A stretch of 29,204 nucleotides of DNA, from the IMG/VR virus record IMGVR_UViG_3300043499_000194, positions 1-29,204 of that record, one strand, 5' to 3'. Source of the DNA: a virus. This document shows positions 1 through 7,013 of the stretch, piece by piece. The translations under genes were made by a program, and so were the position numbers. The first letter of the stretch is position 1; the number at the start of each line of letters is the position of its first letter. Below the pieces are notes generated by a model, which saw nothing but the letters and a program-made list of their open reading frames with translations, was not told where the DNA came from and did not search any database.

Positions 1-2
1 CC

Positions 3-773
3 CCGGAGCCCGAGCGCTCTTACCTCGACCTCGACGACGACACGGCCCAGCGCTACGTCCGAGTCAGGGTGGATGGCGAGGACGTAGAGGTTCCACTGAG
101 CGAAGCTCTCACGGGCTACAGCCGGACGGCCGACTACACCCGCAAGACACAGGAGCTGGCCACACAGCGCCAGCAGGCTGAGTACGCACTCACCATCGAG
201 CGAGCACTGCAAGCTCAGCCAGCCGAGACGATTCGGCTCCTCGCACAGCAGTACGGAGTGGACTTCGGTCAGCAGCAAGCCCCGGCGCCAATCGCGCCGG
301 GCGACTTCGATGACCTCGACGACAACCCCTACGTCGATCCGGTCGAGCGCAGGCTCGCCCAGATCGAGCGTCAGAATCAAGCCCTGACGCAGCAGTGGGA
401 GCAACGTCAAGCGAACGAGCAGCTGCGATCGGCGGTCGGCCAAATCCAGCAGCGGTACCAGCTGAGCGAGAACGATGTTCGCGAGGTCGTGTCCACGGCA
501 CTGCAAGCCCGCATGGGCCCAGAATCGTTCGACATGATCTGGAAGACGATCGCCTTCGACCGGGCCCAGACGGCTCAGTCCCAGGCGCAGGCCCGCACGG
601 CAGCGCAGAACGCGCAGCGCCAGGCGGCAGGAGCGAACGCTGCACAGCTGATCGGAAACGGTGGATCTGCCACTCAGGCAGGCACCTCACCGGCCCCGGC
701 CAACGCTGGTCCCATGACCATCGCCGAGGCCTTCGCCGCCGCCGAGCGCCAGCTCGGGCGTAAGGCGGTCTAG
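3..773 (+). CDS. Putative capsid scaffolding protein (5' end outside window)
   Basis: The reading frame is already open at base 3 and ends with TAG at 771-773, so the N-terminus lies outside the window. A GTG at 69 is probably an internal Val codon, because typical-looking coding sequence precedes it. The visible start has the pattern VRVDGEDVEVPLSEALTGYS followed by ADYTRKTQELA. From family knowledge, this 'V-DGEEVEV-L-E-L-GY--AADYTRKTQ' pattern is a hallmark of phage scaffold-like proteins encoded just before the major capsid gene. The rest is Gln/Ala/Arg-rich and helical, with a disordered Ala/Gly/Pro-rich part before a short C-terminal helix ending LGRKAV. Such proteins template procapsid assembly and leave the head. 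The major capsid gene starts 23 bases later, which supports the call. No protease motif was seen in the visible part. Confidence 0.82.
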   Translation, partial: PEPERSYLDLDDDTAQRYVRVRVDGEDVEVPLSEALTGYSRTADYTRKTQELATQRQQAEYALTIERALQAQPAETIRLLAQQYGVDFGQQQAPAPIAPGDFDDLDDNPYVDPVERRLAQIERQNQALTQQWEQRQANEQLRSAVGQIQQRYQLSENDVREVVSTALQARMGPESFDMIWKTIAFDRAQTAQSQAQARTAAQNAQRQAAGANAAQLIGNGGSATQAGTSPAPANAGPMTIAEAFAAAERQLGRKAV

Positions 774-795
774 GCCCCTCCCGAAGGGACCTTCC

Positions 796-1815
796 GTGGT
801 TGCAGCCAACCCAACGCATCTACCCGTCGACTGGGACGCCCACCTGACGACGACGATGCACAACTACCACCGCACGCTGACCGACAACATCTTCAACGGT
901 CGGCCTCTGCTCAACTACATGATGTCGAAGGGCCGCGTCCGCAAGGTCAACGGCGGCATCTCCATCGTCGAGCCTCTGATCTACGCCGAGGGCGAGTCGG
1001 GCAGCTACTCCGAGTGGCAGCAGCTGACCATCACGCCGCAGGCCGGGATCTCGGCAGCTCAGTTCCCGTGGCGCCAGGTGTACGCCACCATCGCCATCAG
1101 CGGCCTCGAGGAGGCCACGAACAACGGCAAGGAGCAGGTCCTGTCGCTGCTCGAGGCCAAGGTGATGCAGGCCGAGGAGACGCTCAAGAACCGGATGAGC
1201 CGGATGCTCTACGGCACGCTCGGTGGTGGCGCTGATCCGACGAAGGACTTCCTGTCCCTCGACGCGATCATCGACTCGACCGGTGCCATCGGTGGCATCG
1301 ACCCGGCGACGAACACCTGGTGGAAGTCGATCGAGACCGCCGTCGGCGCCGTCGACGCAACGGGCCTCGAGAAGGCGATGAGCGCTGCGTACCACTCGAG
1401 CTCGGACTCGGGCAGCGACCGCGTCGATGCCATCTTCACCGGCCAGGGGACCTACGAGTTCTACGAGTCGACGCTCACCCCGCAGGTGCGCTACACCGAC
1501 ACCAAGTCGGCCAACCTCGGCTTCATGAACCTGCTGTTCAAGCAGACCCCCGTCTACTGGGACTTCGATTGCCCGGCTGGCGTGATGTACGGCATCAACT
1601 CGAAGTACGTCGGGCTGGTCTTCCACAGCTCGCGGTTCTTCGCTCAGACGCCGTTCTCCAAGGGTCTGTCGGAGTCGTTGGCCTCGGCCCACGCCACCAG
1701 CGGGCTCGCCTCGGCCGTCGATGCGCGGTACTCGTTCATCACCGCGTACGGCAACCTCACCACGCGTCAGCGCCGTCGGCACTTCAAGCTGACCGGCATC
1801 TCCGTCGCACCGTGA
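796..1815 (+). CDS. Major capsid protein
   Basis: A 339-residue protein starting at GTG 796 with a purine-rich Shine-Dalgarno (GAAGGG, about 784-788) upstream. Its size, its position directly after the scaffold gene, and its sequence character support a HK97-fold major capsid protein. The N-terminal arm contains MHNYHRTLTDNIFNGRPLLN, followed by Gly-rich and aromatic segments such as VEPLIYAEGESGSYSEW (E-loop-like). A helix follows near residues 110-135 (NNGKEQVLSLLEAKVMQAEE), then a segment on mean residues 140-175 rich in Gly and Asp. Codon use is strongly GC-biased and extremely regular, as expected of a highly expressed gene. A strong GC hairpin follows the stop codon immediately. A minor capsid protein is the alternative, but no other capsid-like gene is present. 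Confidence 0.88.
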   Translation: MVAANPTHLPVDWDAHLTTTMHNYHRTLTDNIFNGRPLLNYMMSKGRVRKVNGGISIVEPLIYAEGESGSYSEWQQLTITPQAGISAAQFPWRQVYATIAISGLEEATNNGKEQVLSLLEAKVMQAEETLKNRMSRMLYGTLGGGADPTKDFLSLDAIIDSTGAIGGIDPATNTWWKSIETAVGAVDATGLEKAMSAAYHSSSDSGSDRVDAIFTGQGTYEFYESTLTPQVRYTDTKSANLGFMNLLFKQTPVYWDFDCPAGVMYGINSKYVGLVFHSSRFFAQTPFSKGLSESLASAHATSGLASAVDARYSFITAYGNLTTRQRRRHFKLTGISVAP

Positions 1816-1819
1816 GATC

Positions 1820-1852
1820 GTGGGGGCGGGGGGTCCCCCTCCCCGCCCCCAC
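1820..1852 (+). terminator. Perfect GC-rich hairpin directly after the capsid gene
   Basis: The arm GTGGGGGCGGGG (1820-1831) pairs perfectly with CCCCGCCCCCAC (1841-1852) around a 9-base loop. It begins 5 bases after the capsid stop codon and ends before the AAGGAG ribosome site of the next gene. There is no T-run after it (the next bases are CTGACAAGG), so it is not a textbook intrinsic terminator. A partial terminator, or a structure protecting the 3' end of capsid mRNA, would explain how capsid output can exceed that of the downstream tail genes. Confidence 0.6.
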
Positions 1853-1868
1853 CTGACAAGGAGTTCCA

Positions 1869-2162
1869 ATGCAGCCAGGCGAGGTGTCCCGATACGGCAC
1901 CACTCAGAATCCCGATGCGGCACGCGTCACCGCTGACGCGCTGTTCGGGACACCCGTTGGCCATCCCCAGGAGAACGCTGCCATCGGCAGCGCGGCGGGC
2001 TTCTCGACCGCCCCCTACATCCCGCCCAAGCGCATCTCGCGCGATGGCTTCTGCCGGGCCAAGGCCGACACCTGCAAGGCCCGCGCCGTGCGCGGCACCG
2101 ACCTGTGCATCTTCCACGCTCCGGGCCAGGGTCGTCACGATCGCCTCGGTGAGGCTCCGTGA
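1869..2162 (+). CDS. Small Cys/His protein (putative zinc-binding)
   Basis: A 97-residue protein with a good ribosome site (AAGGAG at 1858-1863, 5 bases before ATG 1869). The C-terminal third has FCRAKADTCKARAVRGTDLC followed by IFH: C62-x6-C69-x10-C80-x2-H83. This resembles the compact 'C...G..CKARAV.GTD.C.FH' knuckle found in many small phage and bacterial proteins, probably a single zinc site. The N-terminal half is Gly/Pro/Ala-rich and probably flexible. The gene sits between major capsid and adaptor, and its stop overlaps the next start (GTGA, 2159-2162), so it is translated with the head-tail genes. A head-completion or head-decoration role is possible but is only inferred from position. 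Confidence 0.75.
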   Translation: MQPGEVSRYGTTQNPDAARVTADALFGTPVGHPQENAAIGSAAGFSTAPYIPPKRISRDGFCRAKADTCKARAVRGTDLCIFHAPGQGRHDRLGEAP

Positions 2163-2845
2163 ACCTGCAGCAGCTGCGGGACTACATCCGCACGCAGCTC
2201 GACATGGACGACGAGGAGCTGCCGAGCTCGATGCTCGACTCCTACATCATCGAGGCCTATCAGCGGATGATGTCGATGGAGAACCGTTGGCCCAGCTTCG
2301 AGGCGCGCTGGGACGTCACCCAGACAGCCGGTGACGCCGACATCGAGCTGCCCAGCGACTGCGACCCGGCGGGGTTGTTCAGCGTCATCGACGGCACCAG
2401 CGGGGTGCGCTTGGTGCAGGTCGCCAACGAGCAAGCCGAGGACAGCTTCAACCAGGTGGCCACGGTCACCACGCCCGTGTACTACACGATCTGGGGTGGG
2501 CGGCTGCGGCTGTGGCCGAACCCCAACGTCGAGCGCGCCGTGCGCCTGCGCGGCTACCGCCTGCCGACGTCGTGGTGGCTCACCGGAGCCGGTGCCGAGG
2601 TCGACGCAGATCTGCGGCTGCACATCCTGCTCGCTCACTACGCCATTGCGCTGTGCTACGCCCAGCAGGAAGACGAGATCCTCGAGGACCTCTACATGAA
2701 GCGGTTCATGTCCGGGTTCACCGCAGCGCGCAACGCCATCTGCAACCCGCGTCATCACCGGCCGCTGATCTACGCCGGGGGCCTGCCCTATGGCGACACC
2801 GGGGCCACGAACATGGTCTGGTCCAATCCCCCGGTGGCGCCCTGA
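2159..2845 (+). CDS. Head-tail adaptor protein (SU10-adaptor-like)
   Basis: A 228-residue protein starting at GTG 2159, which overlaps the preceding TGA by four bases. The N-terminus (LQQLRDYIRTQLDMDDEELP, then LDSYIIEAYQRMM and ENRWPSFEARW) follows the pattern of phage adaptor proteins of the SU10 adaptor type: short helices with 'LD-D--ELP---LD---I--AY-R----E-RWP-FE'. A beta-rich centre follows (YYTIWGGRLRLWPNP), then C-terminal helices (LRLHILLAHYAIALCYAQQE). These proteins form a ring under the portal and connect it to the tail. The position between capsid and the large tail protein fits, as does the one-base TGATG overlap with the next gene. The exact family should be confirmed by profile search. 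Confidence 0.75.
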   Translation: MNLQQLRDYIRTQLDMDDEELPSSMLDSYIIEAYQRMMSMENRWPSFEARWDVTQTAGDADIELPSDCDPAGLFSVIDGTSGVRLVQVANEQAEDSFNQVATVTTPVYYTIWGGRLRLWPNPNVERAVRLRGYRLPTSWWLTGAGAEVDADLRLHILLAHYAIALCYAQQEDEILEDLYMKRFMSGFTAARNAICNPRHHRPLIYAGGLPYGDTGATNMVWSNPPVAP

Positions 2846-4548
2846 TGCCCAACCGCCTCGATCCGATCAACCTCGTCGACTTCTCGGGCGGCATCAACAC
2901 CCGCGCCTCGCCGTTCCAGCTGGCCGAGAACGAGACCGCCGAGTCGCTCAACGTCGCTGTCGATCGCCTCGGCGGGATCTACTCGCGCCCCGGCTGGATG
3001 AAGTGGTCGGCCGGTGACCTGTGGCCCGACCCGCTGACGTGGGACCCGCGGCGCGCCTTCATGCATAGCCTGTCCGACGGGCTCGACGTCGTCTACGTCG
3101 CTGCCAACGGCACGCTGCTGGCCTCGGCCGGGTCGACCACGCTGACCGATCTGCACGTCCCGGTGGCGGCGAACAGCCACATGGTCGACTTCGCCTCGAT
3201 GGGCGACACGCTGTTCATGGCGTGCGGTCGCACCAACGTCGGCTACACGCGCACCGGCATCTCCCCACCGGCCCCGCTCGTAGCGGTCGGGGCCGGTGGA
3301 TGGAACGACGACTACACCAACCCGGTCGGCGGCAAGATGCCCAAGGCCGAGCTGTGCGAGGCGCACGCGGGCTACCTGTTCACCGCCAACCTCGTCGAGG
3401 ACGGGGTGACGATGCCCAACCGCATCCGCTGGTCGCACCCGACCAGCGCGGGCGACTGGGCCCAGGCCGACTACATCGACATCATCTCCGAGGGCTCGAA
3501 GATCACCGCCTTGATGAGCTTCCAGGACCACCTGCTGGTGTTCAAGCCGGACGGGGTCTGGGCCATCTACGGATACGACGCCGAGTCGTGGCAGGTGGTC
3601 AAGAAGTCGACCACCGCCGGGGCGCCGGGCCCGCAGGCCGTGACGCGCTCGGAGCGGGCGGTGTTCTTCTACTCGGGCTCCGACAGCGGCGCGGTGTACG
3701 CCTACTCGGGCGAGGAGCCACAGGAGATCTCGACCGGGATTCGCCGCTCGCTGGCCACGATCACCCAGCACGACAAGGTCTGGGTCGGGTGGTTGAAGCG
3801 CAAGCTGTGGGTCACCGTGCCGTGGAGCTACAGCGGCCCGGCCGACGACTCGACCGGCGTGTTCGTGTTCGACCCAGCGGTCAACGAGAACGGTTGCTGG
3901 ATGTTCTACAAGTCCGCAGCCGGTGGCCTCGGCCCGCTCGTTGGTGGGTCCAACATCCACACCTCGGCCTTCCCGATGGGCGTGCTGCGCAACACCGAGT
4001 GGCCGCGGATCGTGATGCTCGATGCCATCGAGGACCAGGCCTACGACCTCGTCGGCGACGTCTCCGTGCTCGGCTCGACGACCGGCTCGTCGTGGGACTT
4101 CCCGGCGATCCTGACCGGCGACGGCTACGAGATCATCGCTACGGGCACGCCGGGGGCGCTGCCCTTCGAGACCATCTACCGCACGCCGTGGGTCACGGGC
4201 GGGTGGCCGACTCGTAAGAAGTCCTTCCGCCGCCCTGACTTCGTGTGCCGCCGCACCGGGCTCACCCACCAGCTGCGCATCCAGAGCTTCCGCGACTACG
4301 AGGAGGTCAACGCTCGTCGTCAGCACACCATGCAGATCGACTCCCAGGGCATCACGCTGTGGGGCCAGTTCGACTGGGGTGATGGGTCGCAGTGGGGGGC
4401 GGGCCGCGCCACCGGCAACAAGATCGTGCGCGGTGGGAGCTTCGGGCTGTGCAAGGCCCTGCAGGTACGCATCACCGGGATGACCCCCGGCGCCCGCTGG
4501 GGCATCGACGCCATTGTCTTGAAGCACGTCATGCGGAGGTTCCACTAA
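2845..4548 (+). CDS. Large tail/stabilisation protein (beta-propeller-like)
   Basis: A 567-residue protein. The frame is open further upstream, but ATG 2845 shares its A with the TGA of the adaptor gene and begins a typical N-terminus, VDFSGGINTRASPFQLAENE followed by SLNVAVDRLGG and SRPGW. This 'F-GG-NT--SPF-L--NE---LNV--D--GG---RPG-' signature is common in phage structural proteins that cap or stabilise the portal-adaptor complex in short-tailed phages and a few others. The body is Trp/Gly/Asp-rich beta sequence with repeated segments such as LLVFKPDGVWAIYGYD and VWVGWLKRKLWVTVP, suggesting a beta-propeller. The C-terminal part (RRPDFVCRRTG, then LRIQSFRDYEE) looks like a beta-sandwich. A tail-nozzle (T7 gp12-like) role is the main alternative. 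Confidence 0.72.
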   Translation: MPNRLDPINLVDFSGGINTRASPFQLAENETAESLNVAVDRLGGIYSRPGWMKWSAGDLWPDPLTWDPRRAFMHSLSDGLDVVYVAANGTLLASAGSTTLTDLHVPVAANSHMVDFASMGDTLFMACGRTNVGYTRTGISPPAPLVAVGAGGWNDDYTNPVGGKMPKAELCEAHAGYLFTANLVEDGVTMPNRIRWSHPTSAGDWAQADYIDIISEGSKITALMSFQDHLLVFKPDGVWAIYGYDAESWQVVKKSTTAGAPGPQAVTRSERAVFFYSGSDSGAVYAYSGEEPQEISTGIRRSLATITQHDKVWVGWLKRKLWVTVPWSYSGPADDSTGVFVFDPAVNENGCWMFYKSAAGGLGPLVGGSNIHTSAFPMGVLRNTEWPRIVMLDAIEDQAYDLVGDVSVLGSTTGSSWDFPAILTGDGYEIIATGTPGALPFETIYRTPWVTGGWPTRKKSFRRPDFVCRRTGLTHQLRIQSFRDYEEVNARRQHTMQIDSQGITLWGQFDWGDGSQWGAGRATGNKIVRGGSFGLCKALQVRITGMTPGARWGIDAIVLKHVMRRFH

Positions 4549-5474
4549 TGACCCTTGTCCTACCCAACGACATCGTCAACGGGGCCCTCGCCGACGCCGT
4601 GCCGGTCGAGCAGAACTACCAGATCATCCAGGAGTACATCAACGGTGAGCTGATCCACCGCGACGGCTCGGTGGCGATGACCCAGCCCCTGCTGCTGTCG
4701 GCCGACCCGGTGCAGCTGCTGCAGGCGGCGACCAAGCAGTACGTCGACAACCTCCTGCCGGTCGGGATCATCCTGCCCTGGGCGGCGCCGACACCACCGG
4801 CCGGGGCGTGGCTCGCCTGCGACGGCTCGGGCGTCACGGCGACCGCCTACCCCAAGCTGTTCGCCGTGATCGGCACCCGCTTCGGGGGCAACTCGACCAC
4901 CTTCCTGCTGCCCAAGATGGCCGGGCGCTTCCCGGTCGGGCTCGACCTCACCCGCACCGAGCTCAATACCGTCGGCAAGATCGGCGGCACCTTCACCGTG
5001 CCGGTGCCCGCTCACTCCCACCCGATGCCGCACACCCACCTGATGCCGCACACGCACGAGCACCCGCACACGCACGAGCATGTGCACACGCACACGAACA
5101 ACCACGATCACGCCGCCTTCAACACCTCGAACCCGCTGACCGGTCACCGCCACGACGTGAGCCAGCGCCAGAACTCGACGCCGGGCACCACCGGCTCGGT
5201 GATGATGGCCAGCGCCACCGGCACGACCGTGGCTGGCTTCACCGGCAACGACGACACCGTGCACGCCCACCAGGTCAACGTGCCGAGCTACGCCGGGGCC
5301 ACGGGCGCGGCGAGCGACGCCACTAGCGGCCAGCCCAGCGAGGCCACCAGCGGCCAGCCATCAGCGGCCTCGACGGGGGCGGTGTCGACGCCCAATACGG
5401 CCAGCTTCGGCACCTCAGGTGCCGAGATGCTGCAGCCCTTCGTGGTCGTCACCTACATCATCCGGGCGGGCTGA
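4548..5474 (+). CDS. Tail-collar domain fibre with His-rich metal-binding segment
   Basis: A 308-residue protein. The ATG at 4548 overlaps the preceding TAA by one base and has GGAGGT at 4535-4540, so the longer open frame from 4392 is not the gene. Residues about 62-68 carry TKQYVDN, a common motif where tail-fibre shafts begin. Residues 71-131 match the phage tail collar domain: PPAGAWLACDGSGVTATAYP, then LFAVIGTRFGG, TTFLLPKMAGRFPVG. Residues 156-188 contain 14 His, mostly as HxH pairs, as in T4 gp12/gp37-type fibre tips where such pairs coordinate metal ions along a trimer axis. A Ser/Gly/Ala/Thr-rich tail contains SGQPSEATSGQPSAAS. The protein is probably a trimeric receptor-binding or short fibre protein. 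Confidence 0.85.
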   Translation: MTLVLPNDIVNGALADAVPVEQNYQIIQEYINGELIHRDGSVAMTQPLLLSADPVQLLQAATKQYVDNLLPVGIILPWAAPTPPAGAWLACDGSGVTATAYPKLFAVIGTRFGGNSTTFLLPKMAGRFPVGLDLTRTELNTVGKIGGTFTVPVPAHSHPMPHTHLMPHTHEHPHTHEHVHTHTNNHDHAAFNTSNPLTGHRHDVSQRQNSTPGTTGSVMMASATGTTVAGFTGNDDTVHAHQVNVPSYAGATGAASDATSGQPSEATSGQPSAASTGAVSTPNTASFGTSGAEMLQPFVVVTYIIRAG

Positions 5475-5475
5475 G

Positions 5476-5919
5476 ATGGCACTCGTCGACTCTGGCTACT
5501 ACGAGCAGCAGCGCCGCGGGGTCGACGATCAGTACGCCGCGCAGCTGGCGTCGAACACCTTCGCTCGCACCCTTGCTCAGCAGCGCGGCAACCGCGACCT
5601 GAGCATGATGAGTCAGAGCTTCAAGCGTCAGACGCCGAGCTTCCTGTCGAGCTTCGGGCAGCGTGGCTTCGGTGGTGGCAACGTGCGCTCGGGCGTGATG
5701 CAGCGCTCGATGCAGAACTACCTCGGTGACTTCACGCAGCAGTACGGCACGGCGCAGAACGATCTCACCAGCCAGCTGCGCCAGTACGACCTCACCGGCA
5801 CGCAGCTCGGTGCGCAACACTCGAGTGCCCTGGCTGACATCCAGCTGGCCAAGGCGCGCGAGATCGCTTACGCCGCGCAGAACATCGAGGCGCTACGCCA
5901 GTCACTCGGAGGTGTCTGA
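5476..5919 (+). CDS. Gln-rich helical virion protein (putative internal protein)
   Basis: A 147-residue protein. ATG 5476 begins one base after the collar-gene TGA (5472-5474), so upstream codons of the same frame are ignored. No strong Shine-Dalgarno is visible, so it probably relies on coupling. The sequence is hydrophilic and predicted mostly helical, rich in Gln, Ser, Arg and Ala (for example YYEQQRRGVDDQYAAQLA and QYGTAQNDLTSQLRQYDL), with a central Gly-rich hinge (FGQRGFGGGN). No signal peptide, transmembrane segment or Cys is present. It heads a run of four coupled genes of similar composition. I do not recognise a family. By position it could be a small internal core or ejection protein, as found before the large internal proteins of T7-like phages. 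Confidence 0.7.
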   Translation: MALVDSGYYEQQRRGVDDQYAAQLASNTFARTLAQQRGNRDLSMMSQSFKRQTPSFLSSFGQRGFGGGNVRSGVMQRSMQNYLGDFTQQYGTAQNDLTSQLRQYDLTGTQLGAQHSSALADIQLAKAREIAYAAQNIEALRQSLGGV

Positions 5920-7013
5920 TGGCAACGAATCCGTGGAGCAACTGGACTGCCCCGGCGACAGGTGCGACGAAGACGCGCAACCAGCAGCAGCGACGCAACA
6001 ACAGCCCACAGGGTGCCCGGAAGCCGGGCATCCCGTTCGTCCAGTCGCTCTGGCGTCCGCCTCCCGCGCCGGGGACGCCGGGCGCCTACGCCCCCAACGC
6101 CATCGACCGTTCGCTCATGCGCATCGGCGGCAACGCTGTCACCAACTCCTTCGCTGCCAACGCCCCCGGTCCCAGCGGTCCTGGCGGCAGTAGTGGCGGT
6201 GGCGGCGGCGGTGGTGGTGGCGGCGGTGGTGGTGCAGCCAAGCCCGCCGTGACCCAGGCGATGATCGACGCCCTCACCCAGGCGCTCGGCGTGCGCGGCC
6301 CGCAGCTCGGCTACACGCCGCTGCCCGCCTTCCAGGGTCAGCGTCTCGGGGCCTTCAACGCTGCGCCGTACAACACCCAGCGTGGGCTGGTGAACCAGGC
6401 CGTCACGGCCGACACGGCGAACATCAACACCAACCAGGCAGCCACCGCGCAGGCGGTGCAGGGGGCGTACTCCAACCCCTATGCCACCGCTCAGGTGCAG
6501 GCCGGGCCGCAGGCCCCGGTGATGGGGGCGGGCCTGATGGCCACGGCCGGTGGGGTCGCCAGCCCCGACGCCGCGGCGCAGGTGAACCAGGCCAACACGC
6601 AGGACCAGGGCACGTTCCAGGACCTGCTCAAGGTGCTCTCGGCGAGTCAGCAGGCCAGCCAGGGCAGCCGCATGCAGCAGGTGGCGATGGACGCCAACTA
6701 CGGCCGTCAGCAGCTCGGTGCGCAGGCGCTCGGGCTGCGCGGCGGCATCGCCAACCAGCAGGCCCAGGCGCAGAACGCCTGGCAGCAGCAGGCTGCTGAG
6801 CGTGACTACCAGAACAGCCTGATGCGCCAGCAGTACGCCAGCCAGAATGCCCAGGGCCAGCAGGCTGTGAACCAGGCCAACTGGACCCAGGGCAACACCA
6901 CCCAGCAGGCACGACTGCAGCCGATCCTCGACCTGATCAGCCAGTCAGCGAACATCCCCGGCCTCAACTTCCAGAAGCTGATCGCGGCGATCCAGCAGGG
7001 CGGTGCCCGATGA
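5919..7013 (+). CDS. Gly/Gln-rich virion protein (putative internal protein)
   Basis: A 364-residue protein with GGAGGT at 5908-5913 and ATG 5919 overlapping the previous TGA. Residues 1-90 are Pro/Asn/Gln-rich and probably disordered. An uninterrupted run of 13 Gly (residues 93-105, bases 6195-6233) acts as a linker. The rest is Ala/Gln/Asn-rich helix with segments such as QQASQGSRMQQVAMDANYGR and NAWQQQAAERDYQNSLMRQQ. No enzymatic motif, Cys or membrane segment is visible. The composition and the coupling to its neighbours suggest a partner of the preceding and following Gln-rich proteins, probably part of an internal core or an ejectosome. A function beyond that cannot be assigned. Confidence 0.72.
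   Translation: MATNPWSNWTAPATGATKTRNQQQRRNNSPQGARKPGIPFVQSLWRPPPAPGTPGAYAPNAIDRSLMRIGGNAVTNSFAANAPGPSGPGGSSGGGGGGGGGGGGGAAKPAVTQAMIDALTQALGVRGPQLGYTPLPAFQGQRLGAFNAAPYNTQRGLVNQAVTADTANINTNQAATAQAVQGAYSNPYATAQVQAGPQAPVMGAGLMATAGGVASPDAAAQVNQANTQDQGTFQDLLKVLSASQQASQGSRMQQVAMDANYGRQQLGAQALGLRGGIANQQAQAQNAWQQQAAERDYQNSLMRQQYASQNAQGQQAVNQANWTQGNTTQQARLQPILDLISQSANIPGLNFQKLIAAIQQGGAR
6195..6233 (+). repeat. GGN-repeat coding 13 consecutive Gly
   Basis: Thirteen consecutive GGC/GGT codons form a short-period repeat inside the 364-residue gene. Mixed third bases argue that the Gly run itself is under selection, as a flexible linker, rather than being only a slippage product. Confidence 0.9.

Noticed and set aside
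2512-2844. Earlier start for the tail/stabilisation gene
   Set aside because: The upstream part overlaps the adaptor gene out of frame and has Arg/Ala/Pro-rich nonsense composition. ATG 2845 overlaps the adaptor stop and opens the recognisable N-terminus.
2788-4545. 585-residue minus-strand open frame
   Set aside because: It is entirely antisense to the tail/stabilisation gene, which has coupled start, overlap and family-like motifs.
4392-4547. Earlier start for the collar fibre gene
   Set aside because: It lies within the preceding gene in another frame. ATG 4548 has GGAGGT at the correct distance.
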